Source of the DNA: Streptosporangiaceae bacterium
GTDB lineage: Bacteria; Actinomycetota; Actinomycetes; Streptosporangiales; Streptosporangiaceae
Assembly (NCBI GenBank): GCA_030040815.1
Contig: JASHSZ010000702.1
Location: forward strand, 1 to 10,287
Direction of reading: 5' to 3'
DNA: 10,287 bases
The notes under the pieces were generated by a model. It was not told the origin of the DNA. It worked only from the letters and a program-made list of their open reading frames with translations, and made no database searches. The stretch's first letter is position 1; each line of letters opens with the position of its first letter. Made by a program: the position numbers and the translations under genes. Positions 1 through 8,400 of this stretch are shown here, piece after piece.

Positions 1-918
1 GGGGCCGGCGGCTCGGGCAGCGAACCCGGATCGGCCGCCGGCGCGATCGGCGAGCGGCTCGCCCGCGCCGAGGCGGACCGGACGATCGACCGGTTCCGCG
101 CCGAACTGCAGGCCGCGATCCGGCGGGCGCTGGTCGCTGACCGCGGCGCCCGCGCGGTCAGCGCGACCATGCGGGTGCGGCTCGCACAGGACGTGCAGAT
201 CGCGACGGCATCCCCGGCCGAACTGGAGGCCGTGGTCGCGGCCATCGGTCCGCTCGCGCACCGGCTGAGCAAGATCCTCGCGCAGCAGGAGTACCGGAGA
301 CGACGGCTGTCGGTGCGCCGGACGCTCCACCTGGCCATGGGCACGGGTGGGGTGCCGTTCCGGATCGGGACCGAGCCAGCCCAGCCGCCCAAGCCGGAGA
401 TTGTGGTGCTCTGCGACGTGTCGGGTTCGGTCGCCACGTTCTCCCGGTTCACCCTCAACCTGCTCATCGCGCTGGACAGCAGGCTGTCCCGGCTGCGCGC
501 GTTCTCGTTCGTCGACGGCCTCGCGGACATTACCGAGCTAGTCGGCGAGGCCCGCGCGGCGGGCCGCCAGCTCAGCCAGGCGGAGGCGGCGCGCGGCGCC
601 GTTCGGTGGACCGGCAGCTCTGACTACGGGCACGTGCTGCGCGAGTTCGCCAGCGAGCACGCGCGGCACTTTACCCGGCGGACGGTTGTCCTGGTAGTCG
701 GGGACGCGCGGTCCAACTACCTCGATCCGGCACCTGCGGCGCTCGCTACGGTGAGCGAGCGGGTCGGCAAGCTGTACTGGCTCAACCCGGAACCGCGCCG
801 GTACTGGAACACCGGCGACTCGGTGATGGAACGCTACGCCCCGCTGTGCGCCCAGGTGCGCGAGTGCGCGACGCTGCGGCAGATCGCTGACTTCGTGCAG
901 TCCCTCGCGGTCCGGTAG
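1..918 (+). CDS. CoxE-like VWA domain protein (5' partial)
   Basis: The reading frame is open from base 1, so the true start lies upstream and the ATG at 169 is probably internal. The visible 305 codons hold a charged helical N-terminal stretch and then a von Willebrand factor A fold. The first MIDAS motif is DVSGS (about residues 139-143 of the visible part) after a hydrophobic strand (EIVVLC). Later come a GSSDYG segment and a VVLVVGDARSN strand that fit the remaining metal-site loops. This pattern matches CoxE-like VWA proteins. Family knowledge: these usually work beside a MoxR-type AAA+ ATPase as metal-dependent adaptors in cofactor insertion or complex maturation. No such ATPase is visible because the window begins inside this gene. 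The protein ends at TAG, and the next gene on the same strand follows after 52 bp, so co-transcription is possible but unproven. The substrate is unknown. Confidence 0.85.
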   Translation, partial: GAGGSGSEPGSAAGAIGERLARAEADRTIDRFRAELQAAIRRALVADRGARAVSATMRVRLAQDVQIATASPAELEAVVAAIGPLAHRLSKILAQQEYRRRRLSVRRTLHLAMGTGGVPFRIGTEPAQPPKPEIVVLCDVSGSVATFSRFTLNLLIALDSRLSRLRAFSFVDGLADITELVGEARAAGRQLSQAEAARGAVRWTGSSDYGHVLREFASEHARHFTRRTVVLVVGDARSNYLDPAPAALATVSERVGKLYWLNPEPRRYWNTGDSVMERYAPLCAQVRECATLRQIADFVQSLAVR

Positions 919-970
919 CGGCCGTTACAACGATCGCGGCGGCGCCGACGTCTTAGGGGCGGAGGCGGCT

Positions 971-2131
971 ATGCGGGGAGCAAGCGCAACGATCCTGGGT
1001 GTCGCAGGCCTGGTCACGCTGCTGGCCGGCTGCGCAGCGTCGCGGTCGGCTGGCACGTCGGCGACGTCACCTGGCGTCCCGGTAAAGAAACTCATAACAC
1101 CGAAGGGGCCGCTGACCCAGCCCGCGCACAAGTCCGTGGGCTTAGCCGTCGTGGGCGGTCCGAACCAGGTCCTGGTGACGGTCGGGTCCGAAACCGGTGG
1201 CATGCAGTTGCTCGCCGCGACCGCCGCTGGCACCGTCGTGCGTGACGTCGGGCCGCGCGTCCCCGTAGACGAATACCCGGACAGCATGTTCTTCCTGAAC
1301 GGAACCCACGGCTGGGTTGCCACGTTCAGCGCTGTGCGCAACGAGATGCTCTACCGGACCAGCGACGGCGGCCGGAGCTGGCAGGCTTTCCCTGCGCCGG
1401 ATCATGTGATCAACACGGCGACTACCGACGTGGTCCAGTTTGTGGCGCCCGACGTCGGCTGGCTTGCGGACATCGAGCCGACCGGTCCGACCGAGACGCT
1501 GTACCACACCACAGATGGTGGCGCGAGCTGGCAACCGGTTGCGGTGCTGAACCAGGGACTGCCGCGGCTCGGGGTCGTCGAGTTCGAGTCCGGCGGCGCC
1601 GTCGGCTGGCTCGGTGGCGTGCCGTACTACCCGGGGCCGCTTGAGGTCACCACCGACTCCGGACGTGACTGGCAGGCCGTCGTGCTGCCAGGTAGCAAGG
1701 TCAGCAGCATCGTCGGCGTGCCGGCGATCTTCGGGACAACGCTGATCGAGCCGGTCGTGGATTGCGCGGCTGGCGGCACCGAACTACGCACGTACCTCAG
1801 CTCCGACAACGGTGCGCAGTGGTCGCTGACCTCGACCGCGGACATCGCTCGGGGCTGCCAGCAGGTAGCTACCGCGTTCCCAAGCCCGACCGTCGGCTGG
1901 GCTACGGCGCTGAGCGGTGGGCGCGTCGTGGTCCGGCGGACAACCGACCAGGGCCGAACCTGGACGACGGTCGCCGTGCCCGAGCTGGTCACGAGCGACC
2001 CGCCCGAACTCCTGGCTCCGGGTGCCAGCGACGCCTGGTTGGTCGTCACGGGTCCCGACGGCCGGAGCGTGTACGTGACCGTCGACGCGGGCAAGACGTG
2101 GCGGCGCGTCGACCAGAACTTCACGCGCTAG
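971..2131 (+). CDS. Secreted lipoprotein with Asp-box (BNR/Ycf48-like) repeats
   Basis: This 386-residue protein has a lipoprotein signal: a short basic start, a hydrophobic core and a lipobox LLAGC with the acylated cysteine at residue 21. It should therefore be anchored on the outer face of the membrane. The mature part carries six Asp-box motifs of the S/T-x-D-x-G-x-x-W type at about residues 131-137 (SDGGRSW), 181-187, 228-234, 278-284, 325-331 and 371-377, spaced 46-50 residues. Most are preceded by a GW strand (GWVATF, GWLADI, GWATAL). This predicts a beta-propeller like the BNR/sialidase-fold and Ycf48 (photosystem II assembly) families. No sialidase catalytic residues are apparent, so a binding or scaffold role is likelier than catalysis. 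C265 and C296 could form a disulfide. The ATG follows a purine-rich GGCGGAGG ribosome site. Ligand and partners are unknown. Confidence 0.85.
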   Translation: MRGASATILGVAGLVTLLAGCAASRSAGTSATSPGVPVKKLITPKGPLTQPAHKSVGLAVVGGPNQVLVTVGSETGGMQLLAATAAGTVVRDVGPRVPVDEYPDSMFFLNGTHGWVATFSAVRNEMLYRTSDGGRSWQAFPAPDHVINTATTDVVQFVAPDVGWLADIEPTGPTETLYHTTDGGASWQPVAVLNQGLPRLGVVEFESGGAVGWLGGVPYYPGPLEVTTDSGRDWQAVVLPGSKVSSIVGVPAIFGTTLIEPVVDCAAGGTELRTYLSSDNGAQWSLTSTADIARGCQQVATAFPSPTVGWATALSGGRVVVRRTTDQGRTWTTVAVPELVTSDPPELLAPGASDAWLVVTGPDGRSVYVTVDAGKTWRRVDQNFTR

Positions 2132-2139
2132 ACCGCCGG

Positions 2140-2403
2140 TTACGGCTGATGAGCCTCTGCCGCGCCGACGCTCCGCCGCCCGAAGACGAAGTAGAAGATC
2201 GGGATCAGCCCGGCGGAGTTCACAATCATGGAGCTGGCCCAGAGCCACTTGGGGCCGCGGACCTGACTGGCGGGTCGGCGCCTCAGGTCAAGTAGCACGG
2301 CTACCTTCAGGGTTGTCTCGGCCGCTGCGCCGCCGGCGAGCAGGAAACGAGTGCGCGGACTGAGTTTGCCCCACCACTGGGCGATGCCATCCCGTGCCGA
2401 CAT
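2140..2403 (-). CDS. Small two-helix membrane protein, PLDc_N-like
   Basis: This 87-residue protein has a first hydrophobic helix at about residues 18-39 and a second at 53-74. The second ends in IPIFYFVFGRR, close to the W...GxIxYFxxGR pattern of the phospholipase D-nuclease N-terminal (PLDc_N) domain. Stand-alone PLDc_N proteins are common in actinobacteria and have no settled function; no catalytic domain follows here. A basic loop (residues 40-52) separates the helices. The gene converges on the lipoprotein gene with only 8 bp between stop codons, which leaves no room for a separate terminator. No good Shine-Dalgarno site precedes the ATG. Instead a TAAGGT hexamer sits 6 nt upstream, which suggests a leaderless mRNA. 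The family call rests on the second helix only. Confidence 0.7.
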   Translation of the reverse strand: MSARDGIAQWWGKLSPRTRFLLAGGAAAETTLKVAVLLDLRRRPASQVRGPKWLWASSMIVNSAGLIPIFYFVFGRRSVGAAEAHQP

Positions 2404-2409
2404 GCCCGT

Positions 2410-2415
2410 ACCTTA
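2410..2415 (-). promoter_or_regulatory. -10 hexamer of a leaderless promoter for the PLDc_N-like gene
   Basis: On the minus strand TAAGGT fits the actinobacterial TANNNT -10 consensus and is separated by exactly 6 nt from the ATG at 2403. Transcription would then begin at or next to the start codon. No clear -35 element is seen, which is usual for this promoter type. This is an inference from spacing. Confidence 0.5.
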
Positions 2416-2460
2416 CCGCGAGCCTCGAATCCGGCGGTGCGGCGAGCGGCGCGCGCGGTG

Positions 2461-2472
2461 GACCGGCCGGTC
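2461..2472. repeat. 12-bp perfect palindrome in a divergent intergenic region
   Basis: GACCGGCCGGTC is a perfect palindrome in the 84-bp space between the divergent PLDc_N-like and OsmC genes. It lies just upstream of the OsmC ribosome binding site, a plausible operator position. In DNA this GC-rich a 12-bp palindrome can arise by chance, so an operator role is only a possibility. Confidence 0.3.
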
Positions 2473-2487
2473 TGAGAGGCTGTCGGT

Positions 2488-2913
2488 ATGGCAACTGACG
2501 TTTCGCATCGCAGCGTGACAGTCGAACGTGTCGCGGCCGGGAAGTTCGCCGCGGTCAACGATCGCGGCGGCCGGATCGTGATGAGCACCGGCAGCGGCGA
2601 GGACTTCACCCCTGTCGATCTGCTCATGGCGGCGATTGGCGGCTGCACCGCGATCGACGTGGACGGCCCAACCTCGCGCCGGGAGGAGCCGGACTCCTTC
2701 GAGATCGCCGTGGACGCCGACAAGGTGCGCGACGACGGGGGCAACCACCTGGTGAACATCGAGGTGACATACCGGATCACCTTCCCGGCCGGAGCCGGCG
2801 GCGACAACGCGCGGGCGATTTTGCCCGAGATCGTCCGCAAGTCACACGACCGACTGTGCACGGTGAGCCGCACCATCGAGCTGGGGGCTCCGATAGCAAC
2901 CCGCATGGAGTAG
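2488..2913 (+). CDS. OsmC family protein
   Basis: The 141-residue product matches the OsmC/Ohr superfamily in length and layout. It has an N-terminal beta region, the central helix segment FTPVDLLMAAIGGCTAIDV with the first conserved cysteine (C53), and the second conserved cysteine in HDRLCTVSRTIE (C124). In characterised members these two cysteines reduce organic or fatty-acid hydroperoxides, and the protein works as a cytoplasmic homodimer. The loop after C53 (DGPTSRREEPDSFEI) and the GNHL segment look more like the general OsmC branch than the Ohr branch, so I do not assign a gene symbol. The ATG has a GAGAGG ribosome site 8 nt upstream. The gene is divergent from the small membrane protein and convergent with the next gene; no redox regulator gene lies beside it. 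Confidence 0.88.
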   Translation: MATDVSHRSVTVERVAAGKFAAVNDRGGRIVMSTGSGEDFTPVDLLMAAIGGCTAIDVDGPTSRREEPDSFEIAVDADKVRDDGGNHLVNIEVTYRITFPAGAGGDNARAILPEIVRKSHDRLCTVSRTIELGAPIATRME

Positions 2914-2988
2914 CCACGACCGCCCGAGCCTTGGAGCCGCTGCCATCGGCGACGGCGACGACGACGGCGGGGTGCCTGGTCAGGCGCG
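2914..2988. other. Convergent intergenic gap without clear terminator
   Basis: This 75-bp gap separates the stop codons of the OsmC gene and the membrane protein gene. It contains a run of GAC/GGC-type triplets (about 2947-2973) but no hairpin with a T-tract that I can recognise. Readthrough or Rho-dependent termination is possible. Confidence 0.5.
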
Positions 2989-4329
2989 TCAGCCGAGCAG
3001 GCCGAGCGGGCTCGGCGCGGCAAAGGTGACCTGTACGGCGCGCTGGCCGCTGGCGAGCCGGACTGTCGCGATGGTGGTTGGCGCGTACAAGTCAACCTCC
3101 GAGTGCAGCAAGGTCAGCAGCGAATGCTCGTAGGCAGCGCCATCCTGACCGGCCGCCGGATCTGCGGCGGCGAGATCGGCGACGCGCAACGGCACGCCCT
3201 GGCTGGCACCGGGGGCAGCGCCACCGAAGCTCACGATGGCGACGGGCTGCTGGCTCGCGACGAATGCCAGCACCGTCAGCAGCCGCGCGTCGACATCGCC
3301 GGCCTTCAGCGCGCTGCGCGCGCGGCCCGAGGCAATGACGTCGGACCTCGTGAGCAGCTGTGCGCCGGCTGCCTTTCTGGCCAGAAGGTCGGCGCTCAGC
3401 GCGGTACGGAATGTCGCGGGACCGTCCGGGGCTATCACCCGGATCTCGATCCGGTCCGCGCCGGTGCCGAAGCTCGCCAGGACCTCGGGTGCGAAGACGC
3501 TGGCGAGCTGAGCGCCGAACTGGCTGCGGACGCTTGCGGTGGCGACAACCACCTGGGTTCCGTACAGGTCGGGCGCCGTGGACTGCAGTACGTTCAGGTC
3601 CGCTGCCGGGAATCCGCGCTGGGCCAAGGCGGCACAGGTCAGTGCGTCACAAGCCACGAGGACGTCGCGGCCAACGTGACCGGCGACCCAGGCTGCTGCC
3701 TCGTCGAGCACGGCGGTCTGTGTCGCGATGCGGGCGGTGCCGGGGTTCGCAGCGCCGTGGTCGCGCGGGTACAGCGCAACGACCAGCACGGCGGCGGAAG
3801 CAAGAGTGGCGACACCTGCGAGCCACCAGCGCCGTGCGTGCGTTGCAGCGCGCCGACGCGGCGCTGCGGTTCGGGACCGAACCGGCGGAAGAGGCGGCGG
3901 TTCGGGCGCTGCTGACGGCGCGCTGGCCGGCGGCGGCGAGGGTGGCACGGCCGGGACCGAAGACGCGGCGCGCGCGGGCGAGGCAGACGTCCCCGATCGT
4001 CGCGCCGCGGCGTAGGGCGCGGCTAACCCCGAGGTCGCGGGCAGCGGCACGGTTGGCGCCGCTTCCGCTTCGGTCGGCACCTCGAACGGCTGAGCGCGCG
4101 CGGGCTGCCGCGGTGCCTTGAAATCGCTGGCGCCCGGCTTCCGTCGGGGCAGCTGACCGCCGGGCTGAGGCACCGCGGCCAGCCCTGGATCGGGCTGGGC
4201 TGCAGCTGCTGGCGGCTCACCTGGCGCGCGTCCGTTCGCTGCCTGGCCCGGCGCTCGCGAACTGGCACCGCGCACCCGGCGTGGCAGGTCATCGGACGAA
4301 GCCGTCGATGGCCGGCCGTCTTCTGTCAT
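2989..4329 (-). CDS. Membrane protein with Pro/Ala-rich cytoplasmic tail and uncharacterised extracytoplasmic domain
   Basis: I place the start at the ATG at 4329, giving 446 residues beginning MTEDGRPSTA. A longer frame back to 4473 is possible, but its extension is atypical, and a GGGGG stretch just upstream of 4329 could serve as ribosome site. Residues 1-168 are low complexity, rich in Pro, Ala and Arg, and probably disordered. A basic patch (RRRAATHARR) precedes one membrane helix (about 169-187), predicting a cytoplasmic N-terminus and an outside C-terminal domain (about 190-446). That domain has alternating helix and strand segments, a C227/C232 pair (ACDALTC), and conserved-looking blocks such as VVVATASVRSQFG and VLASFGTG. 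It resembles uncharacterised membrane proteins I recall from Streptomyces and relatives, but I know no assigned function. There are no catalytic motifs I can name. Confidence 0.75.
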   Translation of the reverse strand: MTEDGRPSTASSDDLPRRVRGASSRAPGQAANGRAPGEPPAAAAQPDPGLAAVPQPGGQLPRRKPGASDFKAPRQPARAQPFEVPTEAEAAPTVPLPATSGLAAPYAAARRSGTSASPARAASSVPAVPPSPPPASAPSAAPEPPPLPPVRSRTAAPRRRAATHARRWWLAGVATLASAAVLVVALYPRDHGAANPGTARIATQTAVLDEAAAWVAGHVGRDVLVACDALTCAALAQRGFPAADLNVLQSTAPDLYGTQVVVATASVRSQFGAQLASVFAPEVLASFGTGADRIEIRVIAPDGPATFRTALSADLLARKAAGAQLLTRSDVIASGRARSALKAGDVDARLLTVLAFVASQQPVAIVSFGGAAPGASQGVPLRVADLAAADPAAGQDGAAYEHSLLTLLHSEVDLYAPTTIATVRLASGQRAVQVTFAAPSPLGLLG

Positions 4330-4616
4330 GCGAACCCCCAGGGCGCCACGACGGCGCCCACCTGCACAGAACAGCGCAGCACAGCGTGACGCACGGATCA
4401 AGCGATACGCCGTACTACAGTCATGTTCGGTCAGCGGCTGCCCGGCGGTCGGCGCGTCGGGTCGCGCTGGCAAACCGTGGTGGCACTGCTGCTGGGACGA
4501 CCGTCCTGCCGGATCGGGCCGTTTGGCCCGCGGCCTTGGCTGTTGCGGCCGGGCACAGTACCCATATGGAGCGGATCAACCCGAGAGCTACCTGGGTTAG
4601 GACTGCGAGGAATGAT
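4330..4616. other. Divergent intergenic region between the membrane protein and PPOX-cupin genes
   Basis: These 287 bp should hold promoters for both divergent genes. I see one TANNNT candidate on the plus strand (TACAGT, 4416-4421), far from the start and without a -35. There is also a perfect 6-bp hairpin with a GTTT loop (4515-4530, CGGGCC/GGCCCG) and no T-tract. Short frames crossing the gap lack ribosome sites and family resemblance, so I do not call them genes. Confidence 0.4.
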
Positions 4617-5441
4617 ATGTCTGGATACGCGCCCGATCATGCGGGCCTTGAGACCATTCCGCTCGATGACTGCCTGCGGCTGCTTGCCTCGGTGCCGCTA
4701 GGCCGCATCGCGTTCCAGTCTGACGGCGAGATGGTGGTGCTGCCAGTGAACCACGCCGTGCTCGGGCAGGACGTCGTGTTCTGTACTACCCGCGGCTCGA
4801 AGCTGTCGGCGGCCGAGTCGCAGAGTGTGGTCTCGTTCGAGGCTGACGACTACGATGCCCTGCGCCGGACTGGCTGGAGCGTGGTGCTCACCGGTCACGC
4901 GGAGGTGGTCTACGACGACGGGGAGATCGCCACCCTGGATCGGCTCGGCTTGAAGCCGTGGCCAAGCGCCGTCGAGCGAGCGTTCTGGGTGCGCATCCGG
5001 CCGACGTCCGTCACCGGCCGGCGCTTGCCTCGCTCCGCTGCTGCCGCAACAGCCGGCGAGTCAGTCCGGACCGGCTCGGCAGGCGGCAAGGTGCGCGTGA
5101 TGAACGTGCTCGGCGGGGAGGCGCAGACCGTCAGGTCGACGCCATTCGGCGACGTTGGCACTGTGTTCGCGGGGAGGGGCATAGAGGTCGTCTGGGTGAG
5201 CAAGGTGGGCGAGCCGGTGGACGAACACTGGTTCTCCTCGCACGAGCCCGATGTCATCCTGGTGGTACAGGGCCAGCTGAAGTTCGAGTTCGATGCGTCG
5301 GCCGAGCCGGATCGCCTGCTGGGGGTGGGCGACGTGCTCATGCTGCCGGCCGACACACGCTGTCGTGCGTACTCCTGGCCGCGTGACGCCGGCGAGGCAG
5401 CGGTCTTCGTCGCTGCCTACCCGGTCAGCCGACGGGCGTAG
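4617..5441 (+). CDS. Pyridoxamine 5'-phosphate oxidase-like / cupin fusion protein
   Basis: The start is the ATG at 4617 with a GAGG ribosome site 6 nt upstream; the frame is open further upstream but that stretch is unlike protein. The product is 274 residues. Residues about 10-135 match the PPOX-like split-barrel of flavin/deazaflavin-binding proteins (LLASVPLGRIAF, LPVNHAV, the strand VVSFEADDYDA, then GWSVVLTGHAEVV). A linker (136-175) leads to a cupin-like barrel (about 178-270). In its first motif H204 is kept, but the HXH pair reads HWF, with H209, E210 and D212 nearby. In its second motif the usual His is C249 and the usual Asn is S253 (G238...P244...C249...S253). Metal binding is therefore uncertain. 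Family knowledge suggests a cofactor-dependent oxidoreductase or cofactor-binding half plus a small-molecule sensing half; the substrate is unknown. It converges with ileS. Confidence 0.82.
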   Translation: MSGYAPDHAGLETIPLDDCLRLLASVPLGRIAFQSDGEMVVLPVNHAVLGQDVVFCTTRGSKLSAAESQSVVSFEADDYDALRRTGWSVVLTGHAEVVYDDGEIATLDRLGLKPWPSAVERAFWVRIRPTSVTGRRLPRSAAAATAGESVRTGSAGGKVRVMNVLGGEAQTVRSTPFGDVGTVFAGRGIEVVWVSKVGEPVDEHWFSSHEPDVILVVQGQLKFEFDASAEPDRLLGVGDVLMLPADTRCRAYSWPRDAGEAAVFVAAYPVSRRA

Positions 5442-5461
5442 CTGAGTGAGTAACGCCGCCG

Positions 5462-5481
5462 GGTGATGTACGGAAATCACC
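5462..5481. terminator. Small hairpin between convergent genes
   Basis: GGTGAT and ATCACC form a 6-bp perfect stem with an 8-nt loop in the 39-bp gap between the PPOX-cupin stop and the ileS stop; its right arm ends on the first base of the ileS stop codon. It could act on either strand, but there is no T-tract and the stem is short, so a terminator role is tentative. Confidence 0.3.
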
Positions 5482-8400
5482 TAATCCGCAGGCGTTGGTG
5501 CCGCCGCGACGGCCACCCGGACCGTGCCGCCGTCGCCGACGGGCTGGGCAGGCGCGTCGACCTCGGCGGCGGGCACGACGGTGACTTGCACCGCGAGCGT
5601 CTCGCGCGCGATGAAGTCAGCGTGCGCGCGGACCGCGTCCGTCACCGCGCCGTCCGCGCCGATGGTCAGCGCGATCCGGTCCGAGACGGCCAGCCCGGCC
5701 TCGCGCCGGGCCTGCTGCACGACTCGCACCACGTCGCGCGCGGTGCCCTCGGCGGCCAGCTCCGGCGTGACCATGATGTCCAGCTCGACCAGGCCGGTGC
5801 TGCCTGGCAGCGCGGCGGTCGAGTCCGGATGTGCCGCGGCGAGCCGGACCTCGTACTCGCCGGCCTCAAGCTCGACTCCCGCTGCGATGACCCGGTCGCC
5901 GACACGCTGCGCGTTCCCCGCCTTGACGGCCCGGATGTCATCCTGCACCGTGGCGCCGAGCCGAGGACCCAGCACGCGCGGGTTGACCGTGAGCTCAAAC
6001 GTGCCGAGGCTGGCCGGGTCAGACGAGAGCGAGACGTCCTTCACGTTGACCTCGTCGCGGATGAGCTCGGCGTAGGGGGCGAGTGAGTCGGCGTCCGGAT
6101 GCGCGACGGTGAGCCGGGCGAGCGGGAGCCGGACTCGTAGCTGACGCGCCTTGCGCAGGCCGAGCGCGGTGCTGCAGACCGCCCGCACGAGGTCCATGGC
6201 GTCGGCCAGCGACTCGTCGTGCGGCCAGTCCGCAAGCTCCGGCCAGTCGGCCAGGTGCACGCTCTCCTCGCCGGTGAGGCCGCGCCAGATGGCCTCGGTG
6301 GTGAGCGGCAGCAGCGGCGCGGCGGCCCGGCAGACCGCCTCCAGCACGGTCCACAGCGTGTCGAGCGCGGCGCGGTCGCCGGCCCAGAACCGGTCCCGCG
6401 ACCGGCGGATGTACCAGTTCGTCAGCACCTCGAGGTACTCGCGCAGTTCCTGGCAGGCCGCGCCGACGTTGTAGACGTCGAGCAGCTGCTCCATCCGCGT
6501 CACGGCGGCGCGCGTCTTGGCCAGGATGTAGTGGTCCAGCACGTGCTCGCTGGCGGTGTTCTTGCGCGCCTGATAGTTCTCTGCGTTGGCGTACAGCGCG
6601 AAGAAGTAGTAGCTGTTCCACAGCGGCAGGATCGCCTGCCGGACCGCCTCCCGGATAGCGGGATCGGATACCGCGACGTCGCCGCCGCGCACGACGGGGC
6701 TGGCCATCAGCAGCCAGCGCATCGCGTCCGAGCCGAAGGCGTCGAACACCACGTTGACGTCGGAGTAGTTGCCCAGGCTCTTGGACATCTTCTGGCCGTC
6801 GCTGCCGAGCAGGATGCCGTGGCAGACGCAGTCGCGGAACGCCGGCCGGTCGAACAGCGCGGTAGCGAGCACGTGCAGGGTGTAGAACCAGCCACGGGTC
6901 TGCGGGGTGTACTCCACGATGAAGTCGGCCGGGTAGTGAGACTCAAACCAGCCGGCGTTCTCGAACGGGTAGTGCACCTCGGCGAACGGCATGGACCCGG
7001 ACTCGAACCAGCAGTCCAGCACCTCGGGCACCCGGCGCATGGTGGACTTCCCGGTCGGGTCATCGGGGTTCGGCCGGGTGAGGTTATCGATGCCGGGCCG
7101 GTGCAGGTCGTCGGGGCGCACGCCGAAGTCGCGCTCGAGCTCGTCCAGCGACCCGTACACGTCGGTACGCGGGTAGTTCGGGTCGTCGCTCTGCCACACC
7201 GGGATGGGGGAGCCCCAGAACCGGTTGCGGGAGATCGACCAGTCGCGCGCGTTCTCCAGCCACTTGCCGAACTGGCCGTCCTTCACGTGCGCCGGTACCC
7301 AGGTGATCTGCTGGTTCAGCTCGACCATCCGGTCCCTGAACTTCGTCACCTCGACGAACCAGCTGGACACCGCCTTGTAGATCAGCGGGTTGTCGCAGCG
7401 CCAGCAGTGCGGGTAGGAGTGCGTGTAGGTTTCCTGCCGGACCAGGCTGCCTTGCTCGCGCAGCTTGGCCGCGATGCCAGCGTTGGCGTCGAACACGTGC
7501 TGGCCCTCGAAGTCGGGGACGACGCTGGTGAACCGGCCGTTCTCGTCCACGGTGAGCACCGTCGGGATGCCGGCCGCGGCGCTCGCCGCAGCGTCGGCCT
7601 CGCCGTAGGCGGGCGCCATGTGCACGACGCCAGTGCCGTCCTCGGTGGTGACCTCATCCGACAGGATGACGCGGAAGGCGTCGCCGGTGCCGAACTTCTC
7701 GGCGTCGGTCAGATAGGGCAGCAGCGGCTCGTACCGACGCCCGGCAAGTTCGGCGCCGGTCAGCTCGCCCACGATTGCCGCGTTCTCCAGTTCGCGCTCG
7801 TAGGCGGCCTGCCGGTCGCGGGCCAGGATGTAACGGTCGCCGTCCTTCTCCAGCACCACGTAGCTGATGTCGGGGCCCACCGCGACGGCCTCATTGGATG
7901 GCAGAGTCCACGGTGTCGTCGTCCACGCGAGCAGCGACTCGCCGGTCTCCAGCCTGAACCGCACGGTGACCGACGGGTCCTGCCGGTCCCGGTAGACGTC
8001 GTCGTCCATCCGCAGCTCGTGGTTGGACAGTGGAGTCTCGCACCGCCAGCAGTACGGGAGCACCTTGAAGCCTTCGTAGATCAGCCCCTTCTCCCAGAGC
8101 TGCTTGAAGGCCCACATGACGCTCTCCATGTAGGAGATGTCGAGGGTCTTGTAGTCGTTGTCGAAGTCGACCCAGCGCGCCTGCCGGGTGACGTAGTCAC
8201 GCCACTCGCGGGTGTAGCGCAGCACCGACTCGCGGCAGGCAGCGTTGAACGTGTCGATGCCCATCTCGACGATCTCGGGCTTGCCGGAGATGCCGAGCTG
8301 CCGTTCCGCCTCTACCTCGGCGGGCAGCCCGTGGCAGTCCCAGCCGAACCGGCGCTCGACGCGACGGCCCTGCATGGTGCGGAACCGGGGGACCACGTCC

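Noticed and set aside
925..2295. Several frames antisense to, or in another phase from, the lipoprotein gene
   Set aside because: All overlap a well-supported lipoprotein gene and show no domains, signal sequences or ribosome sites.
2947..2973. Run of GAC/GGC triplets resembling a small tandem repeat
   Set aside because: It is short and imperfect, and such runs are common in high-GC intergenic DNA; no repeat unit is maintained.
4330..4473. Upstream extension of the membrane protein frame
   Set aside because: The 48 extra residues are atypical, and the ATG at 4329 with a G-rich site upstream gives a natural start.
4515..4530. CGGGCC-GTTT-GGCCCG hairpin
   Set aside because: The stem is only 6 bp, there is no T-tract, and it lies upstream of genes rather than after one; it is likely chance in GC-rich DNA.
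4281..4616. Upstream extension of the PPOX-cupin frame
   Set aside because: The extra 112 residues show no PPOX similarity and overlap the start of the divergent gene; the ATG at 4617 has a good ribosome site and begins directly before the conserved domain.
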